Source: Carposina sasakii
Lineage: Eukaryota > Arthropoda > Insecta > Lepidoptera > Carposinidae
Direction of reading: 5' to 3'
Length of the DNA: 64,000 nucleotides
Assembly (NCBI GenBank): GCA_014607495.2
Contig: CP053175.1
Location: 9,022,076-9,086,075, forward strand
Of this stretch, positions 10,294-21,709 are shown piece by piece. The notes beneath the pieces were generated by a model. It was given only the letters and a program-made list of their open reading frames with translations, was not told the DNA's origin and did not search any database. How positions within the stretch are numbered: position 1 is the first letter of the stretch; each line of letters begins with the position of its first letter. The translations under genes were made by a program, and so were the position numbers.

Positions 10294-12545
10294 CTAAATT
10301 TTTGATTCTTGCCATGGTACTGCGCCTTCATCGCTAATAAAATAATTAGTGTACATTTTTTGTATCGTAGTTCCGCTTAATTGTCCCTGTGACCGTCTTG
10401 TACCAATCGAAATCAAACTTGCATCTTCAGGAGGATCTTCTAAACCAGCTACACTCAAAGAATTTTGAAAATTATAACTGTCTCGTTCACGTATGAAATT
10501 ATGCAGTACACAACAGGCTTTCACAATAGCCACACTGAAGTCCACGCTAAGGTTCAGTGGTCGATTAAAGATTTTAAATTTGTTGCTTAATATACCAAAT
10601 GTACATTCAATGTATCGTCTGGCACGTGTCAAGCGATAATTATATATTCTTTTTTCTCGTGGCAAGATTTATCCAACGTAAGGTCTCTGTAATGTTTAGA
10701 TAATGCAAAACCTTCATCTCCAACGAACGTAAATGGTATTGGCACTCCATTATTAGATATTGGTCTCGCATTTGGTATATTATAATTTCCTTTCCTTATC
10801 TTTTTGGTCCATTCACTATATTCATGAATTGTTGAGTCTGCAGCCTTTCCATAGCATCCAACATCTATATCGATAAATCTATAATTTGCGTCACATATTG
10901 CAAGCAATACGATGGAAAAATATTTTTTATAATTAAAATACTCGGATCCAGTATGTTGAGGTTTTATAACTCTAATATGTTTACCATCGATAGCCCCAAT
11001 TAGGTTGGGAAAATTTGCGTATTTCATAAATCCTTCAGCAGTTTTTAGATGTGATTCTTCTGTTGGTTCTGGCATACAGATGCTTTTTAATTTATCCCAT
11101 ATTATTTTTACTGTTTCAAGGACTACTCTGCCTGCCGTCGTTTGTCCACACTTAAAGTCATAGTGAATGTCTGAGCAATAGCAACCCGTAGCTAAATACC
11201 TGAAATAAATAACATGGTTAAAACTTCTATTGTCATCGTAAATTTTACATATTTAATTAAAATTAACTTACAACTACTTAATACATATAAATTAAAATTA
11301 ACCTAATAAATTATGGTTTTTAAGCTATCGCGGTTATTTAAATACGTATTAACTATAAATAAAACGGGTTATTTACCGTGGTGTTATTTTTGAGTGCGAG
11401 TCCCCTCAGTCGTCTCACGATCATGGTACATGCAACTGCGCCGAAATATCGAGCACTTAAAACCAACACCACGGTAAAAAACCCCTATTCCTCATTTATA
11501 GTTAATATGTAACCTAATTAACAACTAAACCATTAACATTATTATTATTTTCAGTCATTGAACTTCAAAGAAAATGGAAAAGTATTAAGGACGCTTATAA
11601 AAGAGACAAAGCGAAGAACAATATCTGTTCCAGTGGATCTGGAGCCAAGCCTAGAAGACCTTATATATATTCCAATTTGCTAAGTTTTTTAGACCCGCTT
11701 GCCGAAATAAGACCTCCAAGTCAAAATGATGATGCAGCACTGGGGCATGACCAAGACTGTGATTTTCAAAAGCCACATTCACCAAAAAAAGTCTAAAAAG
11801 ACTCCAAAACATGAAGATCCATAAGACAAATTGTACGAAGCACTGGCAGCAAATCTTAAACAGTCTAAGGACGCGAATAATACAATTTTATCTGAAAATC
11901 CCGACATGCTGTTTTTAGTTTCCTTAGCTAAAGATTTTTCTGCCATCAAAGAGGAATTCAAGCTAGAGGTCAAAGCTGATATGATAAATTTAATTCGTAA
12001 ATATAAAAATATAGGACAGTCGTCGTCGAGAACATTACATGAAAATAGACACCAAGGTCCATTTCAATATGAACATCAGTATGGATACCAGTCTGGATAT
12101 CAGGTTGAATTTCAGCCCTCAATATCCAAGTAATCAATCAGCGCCAAGAAGCGAATCTGTCAGTTCACTCCAAAATTTGGATACCAATGAATCGGTTACA
12201 AATGACTCCGATATCATATCTAACATTTATGATGATATTGAATAAATCTTTTTCTCTTATTCATAATCTAAGTACAATTATAACATTTTACGATTAAAAC
12301 TGTAACAGGTCAATAAATAAATACATAATAAATAAATACTAGTTGTTTTCTTACCTCAATGTGATGAGCAAACGTTCTTCTGCCGATATACATGATCTCA
12401 TTACTGTATTTTGAGTTAACTCTGATTTTAGAATCAAAAGAAGTTCTTGGAATGACGAATATGACATTCGATAACATTTATAAAATTTCTTCCATTTTCT
12501 ATGTATTATCAATTTTTTAAACGTTGTATGATAATGACCACTCAA
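10294..12545 (-). pseudogene. Harbinger-2 transposase, frameshifted and truncated
   Basis: The main exon is 11199-10294 and the remnant of the first exon is 12545-12355, ending AEERLLITLR at a GTAAGA donor. Catalytic blocks are all present: GAIDGKHIRV, CDANYRFIDIDVG and VGDEGFALSK (E to E conserved, but Ala replaced by Gly after it). A frameshift near 10665 separates SCHEKK from REKRIYNYRLTRARRY. The first exon lacks its N-terminal part because the sequence changes at about 12545. MADF exon 2 lies in its intron on the opposite strand. Confidence 0.75.
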
Positions 12546-13294
12546 TCATAAGGAGGTGGGGCGCGGGCGCAGCGCGGGCGTGGCGCCACTTCTTTGATAT
12601 TTCATACAAAATGTATAGAAGAGGTGGGGCGCGAGGCATACTGAGACGGCGGGGCGCGGGCGCGGTGCGGGCGCCGCTTCCTCGCCCTCGCCACACCCGC
12701 AGTTAGCAGTGGCATGCCAGACTGTACACAGGAGTGAACTAGACGGCGAAAATGCGTGACGATATAGAATTTAACATCAAATTCTGCGAGTTAGTAGAAA
12801 ATCACCCGGAACTTTACGATTATAATCGATCAAGTTATAGTAACCGCAGTGTTCAAGATAAAGCATGGGAATTGATTGCACAAGAATTAATCGAATCAGG
12901 TAAGTTCATCTTTTTATTTCACTTTACACATTATGCCGATTTTGATATGGAATAGGGGCTCGTTTCACAAAGTAGCTAGTAAGATATTGTCTGATATTTT
13001 TCGGAGTTTCTTCTCTTAATTGTTCGTTCAAACTTTCTCCTGCTAAGTTATTTTGAAAACGCGGCTGTGACATTTTTCCATCATGTTTTCGGACGATATT
13101 ATGCAATATGCACATTGCTTGAATAATAGCGTCAACTTTTTACGGATCGCAGCATACGACTGTACTTAGTGCTTGAAATTTTGTTGTTGTCATGCCAAAT
13201 GCACATTCCACGAATTTACGTCCCCTTGATAATCTATTATTGAAAATTCTTTTGTCATTTGTCAATTCATGCCGTTTATAAGGTGTCATTATAT

Positions 13295-16200
13295 CGATGG
13301 CCCCAACGAAGAAACGTGCAAGAGCTCTTACCCAAAATTTTTTTTTTCATATTTTTCGTTTATATGGTCTATGATACACCTATATAATTTTTTTGAATAT
13401 TTTAAGACTTAAAATAAGGCTTTTATAGCACAATATTCGTTTATTTTACGGAAAAAAATATTTTCATATCACATGAATAACAAAACATGCGCCTATTGCA
13501 TATTATTTGTTTCTTTGAGTACACCAGAATAAACGTGTTAAATCTATCTGCCGCTCGTGTCTATCCTCTCCTTTGGGTAATAACTCTTACACGATTATTC
13601 GTGTAAAAATGGAAGCAACTTTTATTAGTAATGCTTCATTGCAGACGGCAAAACTTTGAATATAATAATTACATCTATTCCATTATCTTTCACTAATTTC
13701 TCTTGTTCTTTCTAATTTTGTAAAGGTTTAAGCACTAATATTCTTCGTTCATGAATTTTATGTTATTGGTAGTAACCGTTTAATAAACGGATACTTTTCC
13801 AATAGTGTCTATTGCAATCGCTCGTTAGTATAGACAAGGGGTGAAGCGGGGGCGGGGTATGTAAGATGCGCGTGACATCGCTAGACCCCGGAAGGTCAGT
13901 CCGGATGTGAATTTACTGGAGTTATTACATAATTTCGTTTGTTTACTGGGCACACGCATCGTTCTTAATATTCATATTAAATCATTAATGAGCGATAAGT
14001 ATAATTATGAATAGACACAAAGGTGCTTCAAGTCGTTGCAGAAAGATATTAGAATTAGCGAACTATAGAAGATACGAAGGTAAGTACCTACATACTGATT
14101 AACCACTTGTGTAAGTAAGGGGATATACACTTTAATTAATGGAAATTGGATTTTTATTATTTCTTCCCTTGACACTATAACAGGTGGTACATATTATGTC
14201 GACTCGGAATCTGTTTTACTCCGACAGACAAACCTTTTTAGTTCATTGTAATAAGAACGAAAATCACCTGACACAGGCACCGCGCGGCGGTTGCCTATTA
14301 TTTAACTAATTTGTATCTACCTACCTATTATGTAACTATGCTCTTTAGAAGGATTATTGTTTTTACAAGATCAGCTGATGTTGTATAGAGTATATATTTT
14401 TTAAGTTCTTCTCTGTAAAACGATAAAATGGGGTCGTAGCATGTTACACTATTTTTTTTTCAGAGAATATTAATGAAGATGACAGTAGTATTGTATTTGA
14501 AGAACAAAATGAAATTGAAAAGCAGGCAGGTTTTTCTTCATCAGGTAAGAATTAAATATTTTAACAAAGTATGATTTTCAATGAAAAATAATTGCCTACA
14601 GTACCTATTTCAAGGTAAAGAACCAGCATCGATTTTTTTTTAATAAATCGCTTTTTTGACATTTTCTTAGCAATTTCGTTGGTATTATTTATTTGCAATT
14701 AAGATGAAATTAGAAGACGAGGCTTTTAAAACTAAATTACTTTTTTAAAATAATTTTTGTACATAATGTTTTACTTGTTTCCGATGTTCATTGTTTACCT
14801 TAAAGCACGTACCTAATACTCACTGATAAAAGAAGGCTAAGGCCTACTATCCACAGACGCGTCAAATGACGAATGTATGCAACCTACAAATAAAGTTATG
14901 CGTATTCCGTGCATATGACATGCACGCTTTACGTGCGGTTAACTCACGTAAGCTGCACGTAAAGCATGGGTGTCATACATAGACCCTAAGTTATCCAGGG
15001 TACGGAATGAGGAAACTTTTCTCATCCATAAAACAAAAAGTAGTTTAATACCAACTTATACTAGGAGGTACGACTTATACCTACATAATGGCTAGGTTTT
15101 TTAGAAGGAGAATAGTTAGCTTGATTGGGATTTCCTTTTCTTACACCTCCAGTGGTCCCAATTCTTGAACAGTGTGTGGTATGAAGAAGGGGTGGTGTGT
15201 TGATTAATACTCTTTGTAGATATAAGTAAATAGTTATTGAAAGCATAGTAATGTAGTAATTTGAGTAATTTGTTTCAGAAACTTTCACATATCTTTCGCG
15301 AAGTTCTTTCCCTATTGATGGCATATCAGACCTCAATGAAGTCAACTCAGAATCTGATGATTTTATTTCGCCGGCCCCATTAATAGTAGCAAGTGTATCG
15401 CCACACGATAATAATATATCACCACCAAATGTACCAACAAGTGAAATTTTAGATATTTCTCATAATGTTATTGAACCATTACTACCTGAGATGGAATACC
15501 CTGCGCCATCGCAATCTATGAATAATAATGATGATTTACAGACTACTGATTCAATAATAATGACTCCATCAACCCAACAAAAATAGATTTTATAGCCACG
15601 CCGACTGTTTTATACATTAATAAGGATTACGATCTAAGAAGTATTTCCGATCTAGATGATGTTTTACATAGTATTGAAACACAAAATATATCACAGGATA
15701 TTGTAACTACAGAATCGGAGGAAAGACTCGTAGCTCCTATTGAACAGCTTACGAAAAAGAGAAAAATAGATCCTAGTTTATGGAAAGATCACAAAAATAA
15801 AACTCTTAAAAATTCTGGTAAAAGTTATGAAAGTGTTAGAACTAAAAAACAAAACGTAGAAAAATCTATTGGACCACCATGCAACTGCAAATTAAAATGT
15901 TACGAAAAGATACATCAAAATATGAGAAGTAAAATTTTTCAGAATTTTTGGGCTATCGGGGACCATGAAAGACAGTGGGATTTTATAAATCGCCATGTAA
16001 AGAAAAATAACGTCAAAAAAATTACAGTTGAACGTAAAAATAATCGTACACAAACATTAACATATCAACTACTCGATTATACTAATTCCATGATTAAAGT
16101 TTGTAAGATTATGTTTTTAAATACCTTGTCCATTACACAGCAAGTAGTATACACAGCTATTGATAAATTGGGAGATGACAATTATTTAAAAGACTACAGA

Positions 16201-18199
16201 GGAACTCATAAGAATAGGCCAAGAAGAATGTCAGAACAGACTGAGAAAAGTATAATCGACCACATAAATCTATTTGAAAGAGTTGAGTCACACTATACTC
16301 GTAAAGATAGCCAAAAGCAATATCTGTGTGAAACTTTGAATGTCTCTAAAATGCACCGACTATATTTAGAATGGATAGACACAAACAACCAGTACAATCA
16401 AACATGCAAAGCAACTAAACGCCAATATGAAATAATATTTAATACAAAGTTTAACCTATCCTTCCACAAACCTAAAAAAGATTTATGTGAAATATGTTCA
16501 ATTTACCAAACTTCTGATGATGTTAGAAAAGAACAATTAAAAGCTGATTATGAAAAGCACTTGAAAGAAAAGCAACTGGTAAGGCAATTAAAGGAACAAG
16601 AAAAAGAAAATTTTTGTTCAGATGATAGTGTTGTAGCATGTTTTGATCTGGAAAAAGTGTTGAATATTCCCCAAAGTGAAGTAGGCATATTTCATTATAA
16701 ACGGAAGTATCCTGTATACAATTTCACAATTTATAATATCATAGAGAAGAAAGGTTATTGCTACGTCTGGCATTGTCAGATTGCGAAAAGGGGTGCGATA
16801 GAAATAGCAAGTTGTCTTTGGTCATTTATCCAGGTACACGTTGAATTAGGAATAAAAAATATATCCTTTTATTCTGATTCATGTACAGGGCAAAATCGTA
16901 ATCGTTTCGTATTCGCCATGTTTTCTTTAGCGGTAAAGAAATTTAGCATAAAAATAACTCATAGGTTTTTGGAGAAAGGTCATAGCCAATCGGAGGGTGA
17001 TTCTATGCATGCTGCTATTGAGCGTTCCAAGAAAAAGCATACTATTTACACACCTGATCAAATGTATTCCTTGATAGAGAATGCCAAAGTTACCGGGCAC
17101 AAGTATCAAGTAAAACAAATGACACAAGCTGATTTCATAGATTTTAAAGAGTTAATAAAAGGAAAGAATTGGTTAAAAGATACAGATGGCGATAAAATTT
17201 ACTGGAGCAAAATAAAAGAAGTAGTTTTCTCTTATAATCATCCTGATACAATTTACTTTAGATACAGTTTTGAAGACGAATTACAAGAGATGCAAACTAT
17301 CACGAGGACTAATTCAAGAAGACGACGAGGAGAACCTATAGAAGACGCTGAAGACCTAAAACTCGCATACACTGGAATGTTACCCATACCTCTTCCTTTA
17401 TATAGGGATTTAATAAGTCTGTGCGACTCAGGAGCCATACCAAACCATTACCAGTGTTTTTATAGAAATCTAGTGCCATTAGAACCCACCTCGGTTACCA
17501 ACGATAGTGGCGAGGAGGATTAGTACCTACCTACCTACTTATTTTGTTATTTTCTGTTAGATTTTTCACGTTTTTTTTAAAGTATTACAGTAAAATACAA
17601 GTAAGTAATACCTGATAGGGACCTACTTCATTCTAAATTGAATAAATAATAATTATTCTTATTAACAATCTTTTCTTTTATTGACCCTTTAACAAAAATT
17701 ATTAACTAACTTACATTGTTATAACATGCACTAATGTATTACATAAATAATGAATCGATCTTGTTAACACTAATATACGGGCCTTTATCTTTACAAACAT
17801 TAAAAAGCAACAAAATATACAAGAATAAGTGTGTAGATGGCCAGAGCACGGCTCAGGAAAAAAATATTTACGTAGAATAAGCGTGCAACATTTCGCTACA
17901 CTTGTTTATGCTTCATTTATGACACGAATAAACATGCAGTAATACAATACCGTTAACAAGTCACATATAATTCACTATAATAATAAAATAATACGTTTTT
18001 TCTTGAATATGGAGAAAACTGATAATATTTTTTTATAATAAATAATATGAGCTGAAAGATATTTTTTTTACTTTTAATTTGATTACACATTATATTTATC
18101 TATTTATTATGTAATTAAAGTTATATGATTTCAAACGTTTTTATATTTTCCTGAAAACTTGTCGTTTTTCGTTTGCACGTTTATTCGTTGGGGCCATCG
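13295..18199 (+). mobile_element. Sola-like element A (4-bp ATAT duplication)
   Basis: Inverted ends of about 25 bp start CGATGGCCCCAACGAAGAAA (13295); the inverse of the right end reads CGATGGCCCCAACGAATAAA, ending at 18199. ATAT flanks both sides (13291-13294, 18200-18203). Because ATCGAT is palindromic, other border readings exist, but only ATAT (or the equivalent TA reading) restores the transposase spacing of Harbinger-3, and 4 bp agrees with elements B, C and D. A subterminal word GAATAAACGTGYAA recurs at 13528, 17875 and 17924 and within the ends. It carries one transposase gene. Confidence 0.85.
14006..17523 (+). pseudogene. Sola-like/DUF7869-type transposase A
   Basis: Proposed exons are 14006-14080 (MNRHKGASSRCRKILELANY, donor GTAAGT), 14462-14545, and about 15279-17523. 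Near 15550-15585 one frame change joins the acidic N-terminal part to INPTKIDFIATPTVLYIN; the rest is open to 17520. A Cys motif (PCNCKLKCYEKIH) begins the main domain, DLCEICSIYQ is a second metal site, and a coiled stretch follows. Likely catalytic acids: D at 16645 (FDLEKVLNIPQ), D at 16876 (SDSCTGQNRNRF), and D at 16999 or E at 17020 (EGDSMHAAIE). I recognise the GQNRN block from insect proteins labelled DUF7869. Assignment to Sola is inference from the 4-bp duplication. Confidence 0.7.
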
Positions 18200-18888
18200 A
18201 TATTCTTTAAAAGGGGGAATGCTTCGTCTGCCAAGAAGTAATATGGTAAATTTTGTGTTTCTCCAGGCAATGGAGCAGGGTTAGGTAAATCAAGCTGACC
18301 TGATTGCAGGCATTGTCCAAAATTACTGACTTGAAATGCACGTCCATCACTATTTCGACCTAATTCACCAACATCTATGCATGAAAATAGTCCGTCAGCA
18401 TCTACTACTGCCATTAATACAATTGAAAAGTATCCTTTATAATTGATATATTCTGACCCTGAGTTTGATGGTTTTCTAATCCGAATGTGTTTCCCATCTA
18501 CACTTCCAACACAATTTGGTAAATTCCATAGTGTATAGTACCGATGAGCATTTTCGACCCATTTCTCTTTATTTGGTCGTGGCATATATTCCGGCTGCAA
18601 TTTTTCCCACAAAATTTGACATGTTTCATAAACAATACTACGAACGGTAGATTTCCCTTTTAGGAAATAAATGGAAATCGATTTAAATGAACACCCATCC
18701 GCAAAGTACCTGTAATTAATAGAACATATCCAAATATAAATATTAACAAATATAATTATTCTCATACACACTGCGTTATTTTTGCTGCCAGACAACTGAT
18801 ATATACTTCACATATAAAATATAATACAGGGCGTCCCACGGCTATGCCACATGAAGGGAAAGTACTTGAAATGCTGTGGATAGAAATG

Positions 18889-19339
18889 TTACTCGCAGGA
18901 AACATTCCTTTATTTTAAAGAAATAAAACTGCATTCAAAGATTTTCGAAAATTCGCTTGTCCTACTTGGGAATCGAACCGGCTAAAATCCGAAAAAGTAA
19001 CATTCTGTATTTTTATACCATCAGACGTTAGGGTCATTCATAAGAACCAAATCTCTCTAACAAACTGAAGAATATTATTTTAATTGCACGAAAAACTATC
19101 GACCGTTAAATTCGCCCTTTGATTTCAAAAGTTTAAATTTCATGGGTTTCCTCTAATTTAATTTACGATGTTTGTTTGAGAGATTTGATCTTTATGAATG
19201 ATCCTATCGATTGATGTCATAAAAGTGTTGTTTTTTTTTCCATTTTTTAGCCAGTTCGATTCTTGGGTGTGACGCATTTTTGAAAATCGTTGAATGCAGT
19301 TTTATTTCTTTAAAATAAAGGAATGTTTCCTTTGAGTAA
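18889..19339. mobile_element. Foldback element with 41-bp perfect arms
   Basis: Arms 18898-18938 and 19290-19330 are exact inverses (start GGAAACATTCCTTTATTTTA), and weaker pairing extends outward to TTACTC. Inside each arm lies a tRNA B-box-like word on the outward strand: GGTTCGATTCC complement at 18969-18979 and GTTCGATTC at 19254-19262. It lies in the MADF intron of Harbinger-3. No coding is seen. It could be an inverted SINE pair or a MITE. Confidence 0.8.
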
Positions 19340-20240
19340 AAATTGCCGATCAGCTGATAAATTTATAAGGGGAAATAAAATTATTTTTTCATATTTCGAC
19401 TTATGTCCCTTGGGAGAAGTTGTTCAGTATGACCAATAGAATCACACTATAAAAGGATGTCAATACTTTTATTTACACCTTTTTATCTGGCCAAATAATA
19501 TACTTAATTTAACTATATAATAAAGCACTATTTGTATTTACAAGTGTTTGTACACTGTTATTTTGTGAATTAATGGTTATGTTTAATGTTTCAGCTACTG
19601 ACTGCAAGGAACGATGGAAGAATATCCGCGGAAGATATGCAAAAGTACTCAAAGCACAAGTTCTGCCATCGGGATCAGCAACAACTAGAATCAAGGAATA
19701 TTATCTGGGGCCACATTTACGATTCCTGAACAATTTTATGAAATCTCGACCTTCTAAAAGTAATATTAAAGCACCGGAAAAGTTAAACACATTCTCCGAT
19801 GATGACAATAATACCTCGGGTGTTGAGTCAAATAGTTCACTTCCCAAACCTACAGAGGGAAATTCTGCTTCACCAGTAACAGATTATATGCCATCAACTT
19901 CATCCACATCAGTGATTAAAAATCCACCTACACTAAAAGATGTCCATAAATCAGCCTACGAGTTTTTCTCTGCAAAAAACAGAAATTAAATAAGAAAACT
20001 GATTCAACAGATTCAGAACTAGACCTTTGTTTCCTCAAAAGTGTGTTGCCGGACATGATGGCCATGACTCCGCTGCAAAAACGCCGATTTAAAATCGGGG
20101 TACTGAATTTGTCGTTTAACATTTTGGCAGAGAATGAGAATATTACAAGTACCAGAGGGAGTGAGTCGCCATTCAGTAGACCGTATTCTGGAAGTAGCAC
20201 ATATTCCAATAGTTGCCCGCCAATTTATACTGAGACTTTT

Positions 20241-20408
20241 CAGCAAAATTCAGAAACCACAGCTCAGCAAAATTCAGAAACTACAACTCAGCAAAATTCA
20301 GAAACTACAACTCAGCAAAATTCAGAAACTACAACTCAGCAAAATTCAGAAACTACAACTCAGCAAAATTCAGAAACTACAACTCAGCAATATTCAGAAA
20401 CTACAAGT
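20241..20408 (+). repeat. 24-bp minisatellite coding QQNSETTT
   Basis: Seven head-to-tail copies of a 24-bp unit start at 20241, 20265, 20289, 20313, 20337, 20361 and 20385. They are nearly identical; the first is AGCTCAG-bordered and the last has CAATATT. In the MADF frame each unit reads QQNSETTT. The near identity suggests recent expansion by slippage. It lies in the flexible C-terminal tail, so it should not disturb the MADF or BESS domains. Confidence 0.93.
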
Positions 20409-21210
20409 AATCAAGACGCAAATGTGGTTCCAATCACCACAGACACATCTAGGACAACAGAAGCCCAAAATTTTTATTTTCTCCCACAATATTCTGTAAT
20501 TAGCTCAATCTCTTCTCAGCCACCTCAATCCAACGATGATTTGGATTTGTTTCAATTATAAAAATTTAATTAATTAAACTTCTTATAATAGTTTATTCCA
20601 ACATTATTCTAATTATTAGTCTTGAATAATTAAAAATTACATTAGTAAACTATGTTATAATTATAGGTCTTGAATTAATAAAAATCTTGAAATCAGTTTA
20701 TTTATTTTAATTTGGTTAACAACATAACAAACTTGTTTAACTTACCTTAATGTTATCAGTAGTCGCTCTTCTGGGGAATAGGTATTTTCCAATGCGTACA
20801 TTTTTTTTCTAGGTCATCTCTTACTTTGGACATAATTGTATTAAAACATTGCGGGGACATCTTATACACGTCGTAAAAACGATCTGGATAGTGTATTAAA
20901 TTTTCCATTTGAATATAAAATCTATGCTCCTGTCCTGCTTGCCACACAGGGTGGACCGCATATCTTCTGATTTTTTGTAAGTTCTCCAAATGCACCAGAG
21001 CTTGCAGATCGTCTTCATCTGACGAAGAAGACGTCATGTTGTCGTGATAAAATCAAACACTAGAATGCCCCAAATGCATCCCCTGTGTCGCCCGTGCCTC
21101 GCCTTTCCGACACCGTTAGCGCGCCTGTTCTGCGCTGCACCGGCGCCGCGCCCGCACCTCGCCCGCGCTTCGCCCGCGCCCGACACCTCTTGTATTTGTC
21201 CCGCGCCTTA

Positions 21211-21709
21211 GGTACTATTATTGTACATTTAGTCATTATATTTCTTAAGTTTTTACAAGAAAAAATAGCAAAAAAGTGTTCAAATATCACCCGTTTGATA
21301 AATATTGTAGCCACTTTTAAATATACTTGAAACGTGTAAAAAAATTCTACAAAACTAATAAAATAATATAAATAATATTACCTACTAATAAAATAAAAAG
21401 CCTGCGATAAGAGTTTTGTATTACTTACCAGCCCGAATATCTCTGAGAGAGATGATGAGAGTAAGTATTTACTAGCTGTGCCCGCGACTTCGTCCACGAG
21501 GAATAGTAACTTTGGAGGTATAGTGACGTTCAGGATTTATTTATTTATTTTAAAACTTCTGTCATCAAACATACAAACGAACTCTTCAGCTTTATAATAT
21601 TAGTATAGGTGTACGCCAAAACATTCACTTATATGTAAAGAATAGTGATTGGCACTAATTCTTTACATATATTTTATTCACGCGTCGCGTCTGTACAAGT
21701 AGGTAATAT
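21211..21709. other. Spacer between Harbinger-3 and Harbinger-4 with RTE fragment and hairpin
   Basis: AT-rich noncoding DNA. An RTE tail fragment lies at about 21468-21607 (ACTAGCTGTGCCCGCGACTT start, CTTTATAATATTAGTATAGG end). A hairpin at about 21631-21672 has 17-18-bp arms reading ATATGTAAAGAATAGTG and its inverse. I see no gene. Confidence 0.7.

Larger units (their letters stand above)
3344..12245 (+). pseudogene. Harbinger-2 MADF/BESS protein, broken
   Basis: Exon 1 is 3344-3521 (starts MEPFDTDRFITEI, donor GTAAGA). Exon 2 starts at 11553 after a TTTTCAG acceptor. Joined, they give a MADF domain, with KWKSIKDAYKRDK as the third helix, about 8 kb apart because of the Helitron. Near 11790 an A-run shifts the frame and a TAA follows near 11822. 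Further on, a BESS-like stretch (MLFLVSLAKDFSAIKEEF) and a Tyr/Gln-rich tail remain readable in pieces to 12245. The function would be that of Harbinger-1's partner, but this copy cannot make the full protein. Confidence 0.7.
3072..12545. mobile_element. Harbinger-2, disrupted, right end not found
   Basis: The left end is proposed at 3072 (GGCCCATAGTACACGGCG) behind a TTA at 3069-3071, a GG start like Harbinger-4. The order of parts is the same as Harbinger-1: MADF exon 1 (+), transposase main exon (-), MADF exon 2 (+), transposase first exon (-). A Helitron sits in the MADF intron 32 bp past the donor. The transposase first exon stops matching near 12545, where a GC-rich block begins. I could not find the matching right terminus, so truncation by Harbinger-3 or by deletion is likely. 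Confidence 0.65.
12752..20561 (+). pseudogene. Harbinger-3 MADF protein, frameshifted
   Basis: Exon 1 is 12752-12899 (FNIKFCELVENHPELYDYN, then VQDKAWELIAQELIESG; donor GTAAGT). Exon 2 starts at 19595 after TTTCAG (TDCKERWKNIRGRYAKVL), so a complete MADF domain is encoded across a 6.7-kb intron that contains the transposase exon and element A. Near 19980, in an A-rich run, the frame shifts. The rest continues 20043-20561, with a BESS-like block (LPDMMAMTPLQKRRFKIGVL) and an eight-residue repeat array. Stop at 20559. Confidence 0.72.
12924..21037 (-). pseudogene. Harbinger-3 transposase, interrupted and mutated
   Basis: The first exon is 21037-20746 (MTSSSSDEDDLQALVHLENL; the frame shifts near 20775 before PEERLLITLR). 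The main exon is 18709-18204 plus 13294-12924, cut by element A. Catalytic blocks: GSVDGKHIRIRKP, VDADGLFSCIDVGELG, LADEAFPLLK. After the insertion point the frame resumes IMTPYKRHEL and KRIFNNRLSRGRKFVECAFG. A TAA sits near 13140 (CCDP-stop-KVDAIIQ). Without the insert and one ATAT the join reads LLKNIMTPY, the family spacing. Confidence 0.78.
12552..21207. mobile_element. Harbinger-3, split by Sola-like element A
   Basis: The part order is that of the other Harbingers: MADF exon 1 (+) 12752, transposase main exon (-) 12924-18709 in two pieces, MADF exon 2 (+) 19595, transposase first exon (-) 20746. The right end is proposed at 21207, just before TTA (21208-21210), with inverted start GGCGCGGGACAAATACAAGA. 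The left flank at 12552-12680 shares the GC-rich subterminal words (GGCGCGGGCGCAGCGCGGGC) but lacks a matching terminal TTA/GG, so the left end is truncated or rearranged. Confidence 0.65.

Noticed and set aside
15922..15924. ATG at 15922 as the start of transposase A
   Set aside because: The same frame continues upstream to about 15550 with a Cys motif and charged sequence, so 15922 is internal.
13289..18205. 6-bp ATCGAT target duplication for element A
   Set aside because: In frame, but it adds two residues to a conserved transposase block; ATAT gives the family spacing and matches the 4-bp rule of elements B, C and D.
18960..18990. tRNA gene
   Set aside because: Only a B-box-like word is present; no cloverleaf or A-box could be built around it.
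20241..20408. CRISPR-like regular repeat
   Set aside because: Units are contiguous with no spacers, are in a coding frame, and the DNA is eukaryotic.
21208..21330. Missing 5' part of the Harbinger-2 transposase after Harbinger-3
   Set aside because: The minus-strand frame there does not resemble the N-terminal region of the other Harbinger transposases.
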